This document shows positions 42,432 to 49,821 of a stretch of DNA of 64,000 nucleotides, piece after piece (positions within the stretch are counted from its first letter, which is position 1; every line of letters starts with the position of its first letter). Under the pieces are notes generated by a model that saw nothing but the letters and a program-made list of their open reading frames with translations, had not been told where the DNA came from and did no database searches. The DNA is taken from assembly GCF_000008765.1 (NCBI RefSeq), contig NC_003030.1:2018001-2082000 (forward strand), read 5' to 3'. The translations under genes were made by a program, and so were the position numbers. This stretch comes from Clostridium acetobutylicum ATCC 824. GTDB lineage: Bacteria > Bacillota > Clostridia > Clostridiales > Clostridiaceae.

Positions 42432-43121
42432 TCACTTTTGATGTTCCATACATAATACTTTGCCAAATTTACTCTTACTGTAGCTTGCCACTTTTTCGCT
42501 TACGCTTTTACCACATACAGCACACTTGTAAGTATTGCTATTAGGCTTCACAGTAGCTTTTTTATCTAAAGGTATACTAACTGTAGCTTTATCTATATCA
42601 GTGCTTATTTTAGTCCCTAGCTTGTATCTAACCACATTATTGTTATCTACTATCTCAAGTTGGTTTATTTCTCGCTCTTGGTTATAATTTATTGACTTAA
42701 CTTTAAAATGTATTTTAGGGCTTAACTGCACTCTGCCTTTGTTTTCTGTTACTTCATCTGGTTTTAAGCCTATCCATATAAAGGGACTTGTATATAATTC
42801 TCTGCCTATTCCAAAGTTGAAACATGCCCTTTTAAAGCTGTCTGATGCTTGACCTTTTTCCTTTTCTGTATTGCTTTCAGTTCCTACATCTTGCTTACTA
42901 ATCCACATTTGTTTGTCTTCATCATAAACTCTTACAGTACAGAAAAGATTGCCATTAACTAATTGATGTTCTCTTTCCCACCCAAGTACTCCAAAGGTTT
43001 CATCAAGTATTTTCATATCACACCTTGCATCTTTATAAAGCAGTAAAACACATCCGCTTTTCTTTACGCTTTGCACTCTACATTCTATCTCACTTGCTTT
43101 TAAAAGCCTTATATTTGCCAT
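42432..43121 (-). CDS. Rad52/22-like single-strand annealing protein
   Basis: 229 residues. YKDARCDMKILDETFGVLGW, VGTESNTEKEKGQASDSFKR and CFNFGIGRELYTSPFIWIGL are hallmarks of the phage Rad52/DdrA-type annealing group. A C-terminal zinc ribbon (CAVCGKSV, CMEH) is added. It promotes annealing recombination, probably with SSB and the resolvase. Starts after GGGGGACAT. Confidence 0.8.
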   Translation of the reverse strand: MANIRLLKASEIECRVQSVKKSGCVLLLYKDARCDMKILDETFGVLGWEREHQLVNGNLFCTVRVYDEDKQMWISKQDVGTESNTEKEKGQASDSFKRACFNFGIGRELYTSPFIWIGLKPDEVTENKGRVQLSPKIHFKVKSINYNQEREINQLEIVDNNNVVRYKLGTKISTDIDKATVSIPLDKKATVKPNSNTYKCAVCGKSVSEKVASYSKSKFGKVLCMEHQK

Positions 43122-43259
43122 TTAAAATATGTCCCCCAATCCTTCGTATGTTTCTTTACTTATTTCCATATAGTTTTTTCTTTCAGAAAATCGCTTCTGC
43201 CATACCAAACTACTAGTTTTATAAGTGCATCCATTTAATATATTTGCATAATATTTCAT
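43122..43259 (-). CDS. Small protein (45 aa)
   Basis: ATG 43259 after AAGAAGTG; starts MKYYANILNGCTYKTSSLVW. The gene directly abuts the Rad52-like gene. A longer upstream frame lies inside the HD gene and is rejected. Unknown function. Confidence 0.55.
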   Translation of the reverse strand: MKYYANILNGCTYKTSSLVWQKRFSERKNYMEISKETYEGLGDIF

Positions 43260-43263
43260 GCTA

Positions 43264-43839
43264 TCACTTCTTTTCAATAACTCTGCTTGCCCACATATCA
43301 GCAAAATGTAAAAGCATTTGTAGTGATCTTTCTTTGCCATTAAGCTGATATTTTAAATCGCTGTACATGCCATTGTGATAAAGTATTGCAAAGTTTTCTT
43401 CTTCTGTAAGCTCTATAAAATGGCTTGCTATTTGTATTGATCTTATTTCATGTGGAACTGATAAAAGATTACTGTTTGTAGTAAATGGTTTCTTCTCTGA
43501 CTGAACATAGCCGCCTTTTCTGTCCGATATTAAGTTTGGTATATAATTAAGTTTTCCAAACTGTCCCATTTTGCCTAGATCATGTAGAAGTGAACATATT
43601 ATAATGCTGTCTCGTTTTTCTTCTGTATTTACCCATTGAAGCCCATTGCATATATCATTTAATGCATTAAAAACATTTAAGCTATGTTCTGCAAGTCCTC
43701 CCTCTTTTGCTAAATGATATTGTGTACTACATGGTGCTTTGAAAAAATCTTTTGATTCCATATACCCAATTAAGTTATGGATGCCTTGCCTTTCTGTAGA
43801 TAGCAGCAATCTTGTTATTGCATATTTTATTTCATTCAT
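43264..43839 (-). CDS. HD-domain phosphohydrolase
   Basis: 191 residues with H...HD...D pattern: GGLAEHSLNVFNAL near 55, SLLHDLGKMG near 90, and HFADMWASRV near 180. Phage HD proteins of this type act on nucleotides or their derivatives. ATG 43839 follows GGGAGGT. Confidence 0.8.
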   Translation of the reverse strand: MNEIKYAITRLLLSTERQGIHNLIGYMESKDFFKAPCSTQYHLAKEGGLAEHSLNVFNALNDICNGLQWVNTEEKRDSIIICSLLHDLGKMGQFGKLNYIPNLISDRKGGYVQSEKKPFTTNSNLLSVPHEIRSIQIASHFIELTEEENFAILYHNGMYSDLKYQLNGKERSLQMLLHFADMWASRVIEKK

Positions 43840-43841
43840 CT

Positions 43842-44036
43842 TTATACCTCCCAAATACTAATCTGATGTACATAGTTCTGTACTATGCCTTTCTTTTTTA
43901 ACTTGCTATACTGTTTTGCTACTGCTAAAGGTGTCCTGTCTAATGCTGCAGCTGTAATTAACATTCCATCATAGGGATAGAAGTTTATAATATAATCTAT
44001 CTCCTCAAGTGTGTAAGGCTTAGAACGTCTTAACAT
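43842..44036 (-). CDS. SANT/Myb-like HTH protein (64 aa)
   Basis: Starts MLRRSKPYTLEEIDYIINFY, a three-helix DNA-binding pattern (YTLEEIDYI, AAALDRTPLAVAKQYSKLKK). It may be a small regulator. Starts after GAGGTGG. Confidence 0.6.
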   Translation of the reverse strand: MLRRSKPYTLEEIDYIINFYPYDGMLITAAALDRTPLAVAKQYSKLKKKGIVQNYVHQISIWEV

Positions 44037-44086
44037 AAGACCACCTCATTAAAAAATTCATAATATTCCGAATATATTCTATGGTT

Positions 44087-44290
44087 TTAATCTGTATAAA
44101 TTATCTCCCATACTCTTCTATGGTACTTAACCTTTTCATCTGCTGTCATATATCCTAGCCTCTCTATTGCATCTAAATATCCCATAAAATACAATCTAGC
44201 TTCTTTTGATGTTATTTGCTTATGTTTAACTTTAACTTGAATTTTTTCTAGTAGTGAGAGTACTAAATCGTCTTCCTCTTTACTAGTCAT
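44087..44290 (-). CDS. Unknown helical protein (67 aa)
   Basis: Starts MTSKEEDDLVLSLLEKIQVK after AAGGAGGT. Helical, charged. Unknown function. Confidence 0.6.
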   Translation of the reverse strand: MTSKEEDDLVLSLLEKIQVKVKHKQITSKEARLYFMGYLDAIERLGYMTADEKVKYHRRVWEIIYTD

Positions 44291-44294
44291 ACAG

Positions 44295-44534
44295 CTACCT
44301 CCTTAATTCTTTCAAGCACTTCTTACATATCTTCTTTCCTTTATAATTTATTACGTCGCTTGCTTCACCGCAGAACACACATGCTGGATTATATTTCTTT
44401 AAGACTATCTGCTCACCATCTACATAAATTTCTAAAGCGTCCTTTTCTGCTATATTAAATGTTCTTCTCAATTCTTTAGGTATTACTACCCTTCCCAAGC
44501 TATCCAATTTTCTTACTATTCCTGTTGATTTCAT
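44295..44534 (-). CDS. AbrB/SpoVT-like transcription regulator with C-terminal zinc ribbon
   Basis: 79 residues. MKSTGIVRKLDSLGRVVIPK is the classic swapped-hairpin AbrB N-terminus. Residues 53-79 (CVFCGEAS...CKKCLKEL) add a zinc ribbon. Host AbrB proteins govern transition-state and sporulation genes, so a phage copy could bias the host programme. ATG 44534 after AAGGAGG. Confidence 0.85.
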   Translation of the reverse strand: MKSTGIVRKLDSLGRVVIPKELRRTFNIAEKDALEIYVDGEQIVLKKYNPACVFCGEASDVINYKGKKICKKCLKELRR

Positions 44535-44548
44535 TTTTAATTCCTCCT

Positions 44549-44671
44549 TTAATCTAATATCCATAAAATACTATACATTGCATAACATCCTGCTATAAAA
44601 GCCATTATTCCAAGCCACATACACACAATTTCTTTTAGGTCTAAGCTTTTAATTACATCTTTATATCCCAT
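44549..44671 (-). CDS. Small membrane peptide (40 aa)
   Basis: ATG 44671 after GAAGGC; MGYKDVIKSLDLKEIVCMWL then a membrane helix (GIMAFIAGCYAMYSIL). Overlaps the preceding gene and the AbrB leader. Unknown function. Confidence 0.5.
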   Translation of the reverse strand: MGYKDVIKSLDLKEIVCMWLGIMAFIAGCYAMYSILWILD

Positions 44672-44813
44672 TTGGATGCCTTCTTTCCATATAAAGCACT
44701 CCGCCTAAATCCGATACATAATAATCTTTTAAATACTTTTTAGTAAGTTGCACTCTTTGTTTGTGATCTTTGTATGGTAAGCCAACAAAACAAGGCAATT
44801 TTTTTCTAGGCAT
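44661..44813 (-). CDS. Small basic protein (50 aa)
   Basis: ATG 44813 after GGGATGAG; MPRKKLPCFVGLPYKDHKQR. Overlaps the next gene by 11 nt. Unknown function. Confidence 0.55.
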   Translation of the reverse strand: MPRKKLPCFVGLPYKDHKQRVQLTKKYLKDYYVSDLGGVLYMERRHPNGI

Positions 44814-44825
44814 TTTTCTCATCCC

Positions 44826-45014
44826 CTATATTAAATTTTTTTGTAGCTTGTCCATAGCTTCCAGGTATTCGCTCTCAGTTATAAGCTCTTTTTCACAATC
44901 TAGCTTTAAAGCTTGTATTGCTCTAGCATTACGTTTCGGAGTTCCTATGCTATATACAAAACCTGGTCTATCAACAATAAGATTGTTATTATCGATGTCT
45001 ATATATACTTCCAT
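44826..45014 (-). CDS. Small protein (62 aa)
   Basis: ATG 45014 after AGGAGG; MEVYIDIDNNNLIVDRPGFV then a helical SHOCT-like C-terminus (LKLDCEKELITESEYLEAMD). Found in phages; function unknown. Confidence 0.6.
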   Translation of the reverse strand: MEVYIDIDNNNLIVDRPGFVYSIGTPKRNARAIQALKLDCEKELITESEYLEAMDKLQKNLI

Positions 45015-45097
45015 TGTCAAATCCTCCTTTCCTTATTTTTACAAAGGTTTTATTGCACTTTTGTGGAATATATCACCATGAAAGTGAGGTGATATTT

Positions 45098-45586
45098 ATG
45101 GGTACTTACAGAACTGCTCAAATCTGCCTTAATGGTCATGAGATAACTACGTCAGCAAACACTTCTCCTGAACTTATGGAAAATTTTTGTTCAAAATGTG
45201 GTGCAGCTACTATCACAAATTGTCCTATTTGTAATACTCCAATTCGTGGATCTTATCATGTTGAAGGTGTACTTTCATTAGGACATGAATATAAAATTCC
45301 ATCATATTGCCATAATTGCGGTAAGCCGTATCCTTGGACTAAAACTGCTTTAGAATCTGCGAATGCATTAATTGAAGAAGACGAAAACTTAAATTCAGAT
45401 GAAAAAAAACAATTTTGTGAAACATTACCTGATTTGATTGTCGAATCTCCAACGCCTAAGACACAATTAGCTACAGCTAGATTTAAAAGATTAATTTCTA
45501 AAGCTGCTACATATACCACTGATGGTGTTAAAGGTATAATTGTGAACATTGCATCTGAAGCTATTAAAAAATCTTTAGGACTTTGA
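45098..45586 (+). CDS. DUF2321-like zinc-ribbon protein, lone plus-strand gene
   Basis: 162 residues starting MGTYRTAQICLNGHEITTSA after GAGGTGAT. Successive metal motifs are ICLNGH, FCSKCG, NCPICNTPIRG and YCHNCGKPYPWT, and the C-terminus is helical. This is the DUF2321 pattern, of unknown function. It is transcribed against the surrounding operon, as morons expressed in lysogens often are. It overlaps the convergent gene at its 3' end by 12 nt. Confidence 0.7.
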   Translation: MGTYRTAQICLNGHEITTSANTSPELMENFCSKCGAATITNCPICNTPIRGSYHVEGVLSLGHEYKIPSYCHNCGKPYPWTKTALESANALIEEDENLNSDEKKQFCETLPDLIVESPTPKTQLATARFKRLISKAATYTTDGVKGIIVNIASEAIKKSLGL

Positions 45587-46015
45587 TTTTTCTAAATTAA
45601 ATAATTTGTATCCAGGGCATTTATCATAACCACAATTATATGATTTATTGTTCTTAACCCAACATTTAGGACAACCATCATGTAATTTTTCTCCTGTATC
45701 TGATGAGAAATTTTCTTCAAGCTGCTCTTGAGATTTCACCTCAGGGGCAGTTTGCTTTATCTCTTTTACAATTTCAACATTATTGAAGTACCAATTTAAG
45801 GCAAACCTTTTTAGTTCCTCATGCTTAACAAATATAGGCATCTTTTCTTCATCTATTTGTGTAATAAATTCCTTTGATTCATTTCCAATAAAATAAACAT
45901 CAATCCATGGGTATCTCTCATCAACTTCGAAACTTAATACTCCAATCTCTACAACAAGAATTGTTGATTCATCAATATTGATATTTGTGTCCGTTGTTTT
46001 TATTTTTTTATTCAT
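45575..46015 (-). CDS. Unknown protein with C-terminal Cys cluster (146 aa)
   Basis: Starts MNKKIKTTDTNINIDESTIL after GGGAGG. N-terminal beta domain, then GCPKCWVKNNKSYNCGYDKC, a metal-binding cluster. Unknown function; convergent with the DUF2321-like gene. Confidence 0.6.
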   Translation of the reverse strand: MNKKIKTTDTNINIDESTILVVEIGVLSFEVDERYPWIDVYFIGNESKEFITQIDEEKMPIFVKHEELKRFALNWYFNNVEIVKEIKQTAPEVKSQEQLEENFSSDTGEKLHDGCPKCWVKNNKSYNCGYDKCPGYKLFNLEKSKS

Positions 46016-46028
46016 ATAATTTCCTCCC

Positions 46029-46763
46029 TTATACTACTATACTGTTTTTAATGGCAATGTCTTTAACTATAGCTACATATATTTCAATAAGTTTCTTGTC
46101 ATTTGCTATAACATCAAGTAAATTAAGTTTATTAGCCTGTGTCTGTGTGCCTCCATTTAAAAGCACTCTAGCTCTCATATTTTTAAGCCTTTTATTTATG
46201 TCACTTCCTGCCCTTTCATCAAGAGCTTTATATATTTCTTTTTTTATTCCCTCATAATTTTTGCTTTTCATACAAATACGATTAATAAGAATGTTTGTTT
46301 TCTTTCTCCACTCTTCACTCGGATTTATTGTTATTACATCTTTCATATTTTGCACTTCTTGTTTTACTGCTGTTGTCTGCTCTTTAGTTTCCTCTAGTTG
46401 TAATCTTAAATCTTTTAAGCTCTGTGCTTGCAATATTATTAAATCCTCTATACATTGAGGCTTGTCCTCTTTAAGTTTGTTTTCACATTTTATGAAATAG
46501 TTTCTGTATTCGTGTGATTTTTCTGTTTTTGCCATCATTGCAATATGCTTTGCAAATTCAATTGATATTGCAAAATCCATTGTTTCATTGCCCTCGTCAT
46601 TATGACGAACCCCTATCCAGTCAATATTTTCTTTAAAAAACTCATTGCTCTGTATATTTTTTGGATACCATCTTGACCAATTTGTTTTGTTTAGCCCTAA
46701 TCCTAAATATAACTCCTTTGCACTTACTAATCCTTTATCAGATATTCTTATTAAGTTTTCCAA
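46029..46763 (-). CDS. AntA/AntB-type antirepressor with ORF6C-like C-terminus
   Basis: 244 residues. Residues 1-90 (LVSAKELYLGLGLNKTNWSR, WIGVRHNDEGNETMDFAISI) match the AntA domain. The C-terminal half (KNYEGIKKEIYKALDERAGS) resembles ORF6C. Such proteins counter the phage repressor and promote lytic growth. TTG start at 46763 after AGGAGTG. Confidence 0.85.
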   Translation of the reverse strand: MENLIRISDKGLVSAKELYLGLGLNKTNWSRWYPKNIQSNEFFKENIDWIGVRHNDEGNETMDFAISIEFAKHIAMMAKTEKSHEYRNYFIKCENKLKEDKPQCIEDLIILQAQSLKDLRLQLEETKEQTTAVKQEVQNMKDVITINPSEEWRKKTNILINRICMKSKNYEGIKKEIYKALDERAGSDINKRLKNMRARVLLNGGTQTQANKLNLLDVIANDKKLIEIYVAIVKDIAIKNSIVV

Positions 46764-46790
46764 TTTATCACTCCTTTTATATAAGCTTAA

Positions 46791-46940
46791 TTACTCTTGA
46801 TTATCTGCTTCTAGTTTTTTTATTAAACATTCTAATTCATCTTTTGTTAATTTATCAGCAATAATTTTGCCAAGTACATTAGCATACTTTTTTTCCAATT
46901 CCCTTGTATCCTTAGGCAAAACAAGAACTACTTCATACAT
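46791..46940 (-). CDS. Small acidic protein (49 aa)
   Basis: ATG 46940 after GGGGGG; MYEVVLVLPKDTRELEKKYA, then a helix. Located between Cro-like and antirepressor genes. Unknown function. Confidence 0.6.
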   Translation of the reverse strand: MYEVVLVLPKDTRELEKKYANVLGKIIADKLTKDELECLIKKLEADNQE

Positions 46941-47029
46941 TTTTATAACCCCCCATATACTTATCTAATTTATGTTATGCAAAATATAAATTTCCGTTAC
47001 ATAATAAAGGTTCTATAAAATTAATAATG

Positions 47030-47314
47030 CTAATTCTGTGTGACTTTTCTTTTTAATTTATTTCTTATCTTACCGTTTTTTCTCATATCCCTAACACTTT
47101 TGTGATAGTTGTATGCCTCTGTAATTTCCTCTAGTGAACATTTATATATTCTAGTTAGTGCTTGTAATGTTTCTACAGATGGTAGCCTATCTGAATATTC
47201 ATACTTTCTATAACTCGCCTCTTTAAGACTAAGTGCAGCTGCCACACGTTCAGCTGATAATCCTGAGGCAAGTCTTAAAATCTTGAATGTAATTATACGT
47301 TGTCTATTATCCAT
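47030..47314 (-). CDS. Cro-like XRE regulator, first gene of lytic operon
   Basis: 94 residues with an HTH (LRLASGLSAERVAAALSLKE) and KYEYSDRLPSVETLQALTRI, then a basic tail. Divergent to the repressor gene and separated from it by palindromic operators. Start after AAAGGAGG. Probably switches off lysogenic transcription. Confidence 0.8.
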   Translation of the reverse strand: MDNRQRIITFKILRLASGLSAERVAAALSLKEASYRKYEYSDRLPSVETLQALTRIYKCSLEEITEAYNYHKSVRDMRKNGKIRNKLKRKVTQN

Positions 47315-47337
47315 ATGTGTTCCTCCTTTCTGGTATA

Positions 47338-47366
47338 ATTATCACTCCTTTCGTGATAATATTCAA
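47338..47366 (-). promoter_or_regulatory. Leftward lytic promoter with operator O1
   Basis: On the minus strand TTGAAT, 17 nt, GATAAT. The spacer and -10 are covered by ATTATCAC-N7-GTGATAAT (47338-47360), so a bound repressor would block the polymerase. Confidence 0.7.
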
Positions 47367-47373
47367 ACACATA

Positions 47374-47388
47374 GTGATAAATTATCAC
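47374..47388. promoter_or_regulatory. Immunity operator O2
   Basis: GTGATAA-A-TTATCAC, a perfect 15-bp palindrome with the same half-site as O1 in the opposite sense. A TATAAT follows at 47391 on the plus strand. Confidence 0.65.
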
Positions 47389-47459
47389 GATATAATGCTA
47401 AAATAGCTTGTACAATTTGTTAATTTGCGTGTATTCTGCCTAAAAATATTTCAATTTTC

Positions 47460-47488
47460 TTGACTTTTGTCACAGTGTGTGACAAAAT
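47460..47488 (+). promoter_or_regulatory. Repressor promoter with autoregulatory palindrome
   Basis: TTGACT, 17 nt, CAAAAT. The whole spacer is the palindrome TTTTGTCACA-GTG-TGTGACAAAA (47465-47487), a likely operator for the repressor or Cro. Confidence 0.65.
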
Positions 47489-47521
47489 AGACACAGAAAA
47501 AATAAAGAAGGAGAACTAAAA

Positions 47522-47893
47522 ATGCTTGGTGAAAACCTTAAGAAATTAAGAAAAGAGAAAGGTCTAACACAGAGACAACTTGCTGGTGAAACAGGGTTAT
47601 CTGTGAGTATAATCAGCAAACTTGAAGAGGGAAAAAAGACTGGATCAATTGAAACCTTGCAAACATTATCGAACTATTTTAATGTAACGGTAGATGAATT
47701 AAGTGAAAATAAATCTGCAAATATCGATAAAAAGGAATATGCCGTGGATGAATTACTAAAAAGACTCGTAAAAAAGGGATTAATTGAAAATGTTGAAGAT
47801 ATAGATAGTGATTTACAAAAATTAATTACTTACACAATAAAGGAAACTATAAATAAAATAATTGAAGAAGAGAAAATAAAAAAAGAACAATAA
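47522..47893 (+). CDS. CI-like XRE phage repressor
   Basis: 123 residues. The N-terminal HTH (LRKEKGLTQRQLAGETGLSV, then SIISKLEEGKKTGSIETL) is followed by a helical dimerisation region. There is no peptidase domain, so it is not a LexA-type self-cleaving repressor; induction probably needs the antirepressor or another partner. Start after AAGGAG. Divergent to the Cro-like gene. Confidence 0.85.
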   Translation: MLGENLKKLRKEKGLTQRQLAGETGLSVSIISKLEEGKKTGSIETLQTLSNYFNVTVDELSENKSANIDKKEYAVDELLKRLVKKGLIENVEDIDSDLQKLITYTIKETINKIIEEEKIKKEQ

Positions 47894-47910
47894 ATTCATT
47901 GTTCTTTTTT
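47878..47910. terminator. Bidirectional terminator
   Basis: AAAAGAACAAT and ATTGTTCTTTT form the stem with A-run and T-run on both sides. It ends both the repressor gene (plus) and the 39-residue gene (minus). Confidence 0.85.
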
Positions 47911-48015
47911 ACATTTAAGTATTTTATTCTCAATATTGTCCACAATAATATCGAGGTGTCTCAGTATCTTATCTATATCATCAATTTCAAGCAAAATTTT
48001 CTTTAGTTCTTCCAT
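47896..48015 (-). CDS. Small helical protein (39 aa)
   Basis: ATG 48015 after GGAGGTTTG; MEELKKILLEIDDIDKILRH, a single amphipathic helix. It has its own possible promoter (TATAAT near 48,028). It lies between the peptide gene and the repressor. Unknown function. Confidence 0.55.
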   Translation of the reverse strand: MEELKKILLEIDDIDKILRHLDIIVDNIENKILKCKKEQ

Positions 48016-48070
48016 GTACAAACCTCCAATATTAATATTATATGGAAGTTATAACACTTTTTATTATAAA

Positions 48071-48113
48071 AAACAATAAGAAAAGTGACATACTTTTTGT
48101 CGAATATGTCACT
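48071..48113 (-). terminator. Terminator after the signalling-peptide gene
   Basis: Minus-strand AGTGACATA/TATGTCACT (9 bp) followed by a T-rich tract. Confidence 0.7.
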
Positions 48114-48124
48114 ACTAGAACGAA

Positions 48125-48235
48125 CTATGATACGCTTGGACTACCTATTACAAAACTTACAATAGGTAAAGCTAACATTATTGTTAATGATGCCAATGCT
48201 AGAATATTAGTTTTACCTAAGAATATTTTTTTCAT
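48125..48235 (-). CDS. RRNPP-associated signalling peptide precursor (36 aa)
   Basis: Starts MKKIFLGKTNILALASLTIM after GGAGGGAG, with a Sec-type signal (KK then a hydrophobic run) and the C-terminal tail VIGSPSVS. Short exported peptides directly after a TPR receptor are the mark of Phr/PapR/NprX/AimP-type systems, in which the processed C-terminus re-enters the cell and binds the receptor. The mature peptide probably lies in the last 5-10 residues; this is inferred. It has its own operator-overlapped promoter. Confidence 0.7.
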   Translation of the reverse strand: MKKIFLGKTNILALASLTIMLALPIVSFVIGSPSVS

Positions 48236-48257
48236 AGAACTCCCTCCCCTCGAAATA

Positions 48258-48280
48258 ATTATATCACAAAAATGTGATAT
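48258..48280 (-). promoter_or_regulatory. Signalling-peptide promoter with palindromic operator
   Basis: Minus-strand extended -10 TGATATAAT (TATAAT at 48263-48258) with a weak -35. It overlaps the palindrome ATATCACA-N4-TGTGATAT (48261-48280). The half-site TATCAC/GTGATA is the one found in immunity operators O1 and O2. Confidence 0.6.
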
Positions 48281-48297
48281 TTTATAATTATGCAGTG

Positions 48298-49488
48298 CTA
48301 TTTTAGCACGCTTTCAAAAGTATTACCTGAAACATACTCCATTATCTCTAATTTTAAGCTTGAATCTAGATCTATTCCTTTTGGGTTTAAAAAGTCTATT
48401 ATCTTTGTAAAAATTTCCTTGCTCTTTTTATTCCTAATAGCATAATTTACAAATTGCTTTACGTTATTTTTAATTCTGAATTTGTCATTAGTATCATACG
48501 CTAATAAAATAACCTTTTTAAAGGTATCAAAATCAGCAGTATTGTTCTTTATTTTAAAGCCAAAAACATTATCATAAACATTTAACTTATAATAATTATT
48601 TAATGAATCAAATAATTTCATTGCTTCATCTAAATGTAATTTGGCTTCATTAAATTTATTTTGCTCTGTGAAAACATATCCTATATTACTTTCACTTGTT
48701 GCAACGTATTCTATAAAATGATACTTTTCTGCCTTTATTGCTATTTTTTCATATTCTTTAATGCTTTCATTAATCCTCCCATCTGTATAAAGTACATTGG
48801 CTTTTATTATTGAAGCTTTAAAGTAGTATTTATCAAAAATTTTAAGCTTCATAACTCTAGATGCAATATCTATGGAGGATTTATATTCTCTAAGATTATA
48901 GTATGCTAAAGCTACATTTAAAAAGCACTTCACTTTAGTTTCTCTATCTAATATAGAGAAATTTTTTAACGAGTTAAATGCTGTAATTGCACGTTCATAA
49001 TTTGCCGTTGCAGTATATATTTTAATTAGTTCTATATTAACTTTTAAATATATATCTGCATCTAAATCATATTGCATTAATTTTGTTAAATATTTTAATA
49101 TAATATTCGCATTTTTATAAACATCTTGTATATCTAATTTTTCTATTACATTCCAAATAACTTCTATAGCTTTGTCCTTATATAGCTTGTCTATCAATTT
49201 ATCAAATTCCAAGTAATGTTTTTTTGTATTACTTAGAAATTTCTTTACTGTACTGTCTATTGTTTTTGTAGGTATCCCTAGAATTAACTCAATATCCGCA
49301 TTATATCCAAAGTCCTTAAATCTTTGGATAAACTTATATGCCTGAGCTGCATTTAAAGGTCTTTCTCCTCTAATAATTTTATTTATAGTTGCTCTTCCAA
49401 GATATTTGCATGCCAACTTAGTCTGACTTACCCCAATCTCATCAATTATTTTTTTTAATCTTTGATGAGGTTCTAATTCTGTACACAT
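48298..49488 (-). CDS. RRNPP-type quorum-sensing receptor (HTH plus TPR)
   Basis: 396 residues. The N-terminal HTH (KIIDEIGVSQTKLACKYLGR, TINKIIRGERPLN) is followed by tetratricopeptide-like helices from about 85 to 380, e.g. ALAYYNLREYKSSIDIASRV and SNIGYVFTEQNKFNEAKLHL. This is the layout of Rgg/PlcR/NprR/AimR-type receptors, which change DNA binding when they bind a re-imported peptide. ATG 49488 follows AGGAGGG. A peptide gene lies 62 nt downstream and the lysogeny switch 1 kb away, so it probably feeds cell-density information into the prophage's decision. Confidence 0.85.
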   Translation of the reverse strand: MCTELEPHQRLKKIIDEIGVSQTKLACKYLGRATINKIIRGERPLNAAQAYKFIQRFKDFGYNADIELILGIPTKTIDSTVKKFLSNTKKHYLEFDKLIDKLYKDKAIEVIWNVIEKLDIQDVYKNANIILKYLTKLMQYDLDADIYLKVNIELIKIYTATANYERAITAFNSLKNFSILDRETKVKCFLNVALAYYNLREYKSSIDIASRVMKLKIFDKYYFKASIIKANVLYTDGRINESIKEYEKIAIKAEKYHFIEYVATSESNIGYVFTEQNKFNEAKLHLDEAMKLFDSLNNYYKLNVYDNVFGFKIKNNTADFDTFKKVILLAYDTNDKFRIKNNVKQFVNYAIRNKKSKEIFTKIIDFLNPKGIDLDSSLKLEIMEYVSGNTFESVLK

Positions 49489-49769
49489 TATATCCCTCCT
49501 ATTCTAGTAATAGAAAGGCTTCCACTTATTTGTGTTATGTGTTATTATTGTAAATGGGAAGCACTTCCCTTTTTGGAACTCCGTAGGTATATGGTCTCGC
49601 AAACTTCTACCTACGGAGTTTCTCTATCATTAACATTTTTTTATAAAAAATATGATTATTACTATAATTTTAAGTTATTATTATTTATTTAATAATTTCC
49701 TATAAGTTTATAATATCATATTTTAGATTCAGAAGTCAACCTTTTTTACTGATTTATGTTACTTTTATA
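49489..49769. other. Intergenic region: structured leader of receptor gene
   Basis: Between divergent genes. A minus-strand promoter (TTGACT 49739-49734, 18 nt, TATTAT 49715-49710) would give the receptor mRNA a leader of about 200 nt. It contains a perfect 13-bp stem (AACTCCGTAGGTA 49577-49589 with 49608-49620) and a GGGAAG/CTTCCC hairpin near 49,556-49,569. No protein frame is seen. Confidence 0.55.
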
Positions 49770-49798
49770 TTGACTTGTGTTGCGAATTGCTATACAAT
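49770..49798 (+). promoter_or_regulatory. Sigma-A promoter for HTH-recombinase operon
   Basis: TTGACT, 17 nt, TACAAT, 24 nt before the HTH gene start. Confidence 0.7.
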
Positions 49799-49821
49799 AT
49801 CAATATGAAAGGAGTTTTTTT

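Noticed and set aside
48042-48287. Plus-strand 81-residue frame next to the receptor gene
   Set aside because: No ribosome site precedes it, and the opposite strand holds a better-supported peptide gene, terminator and promoter.
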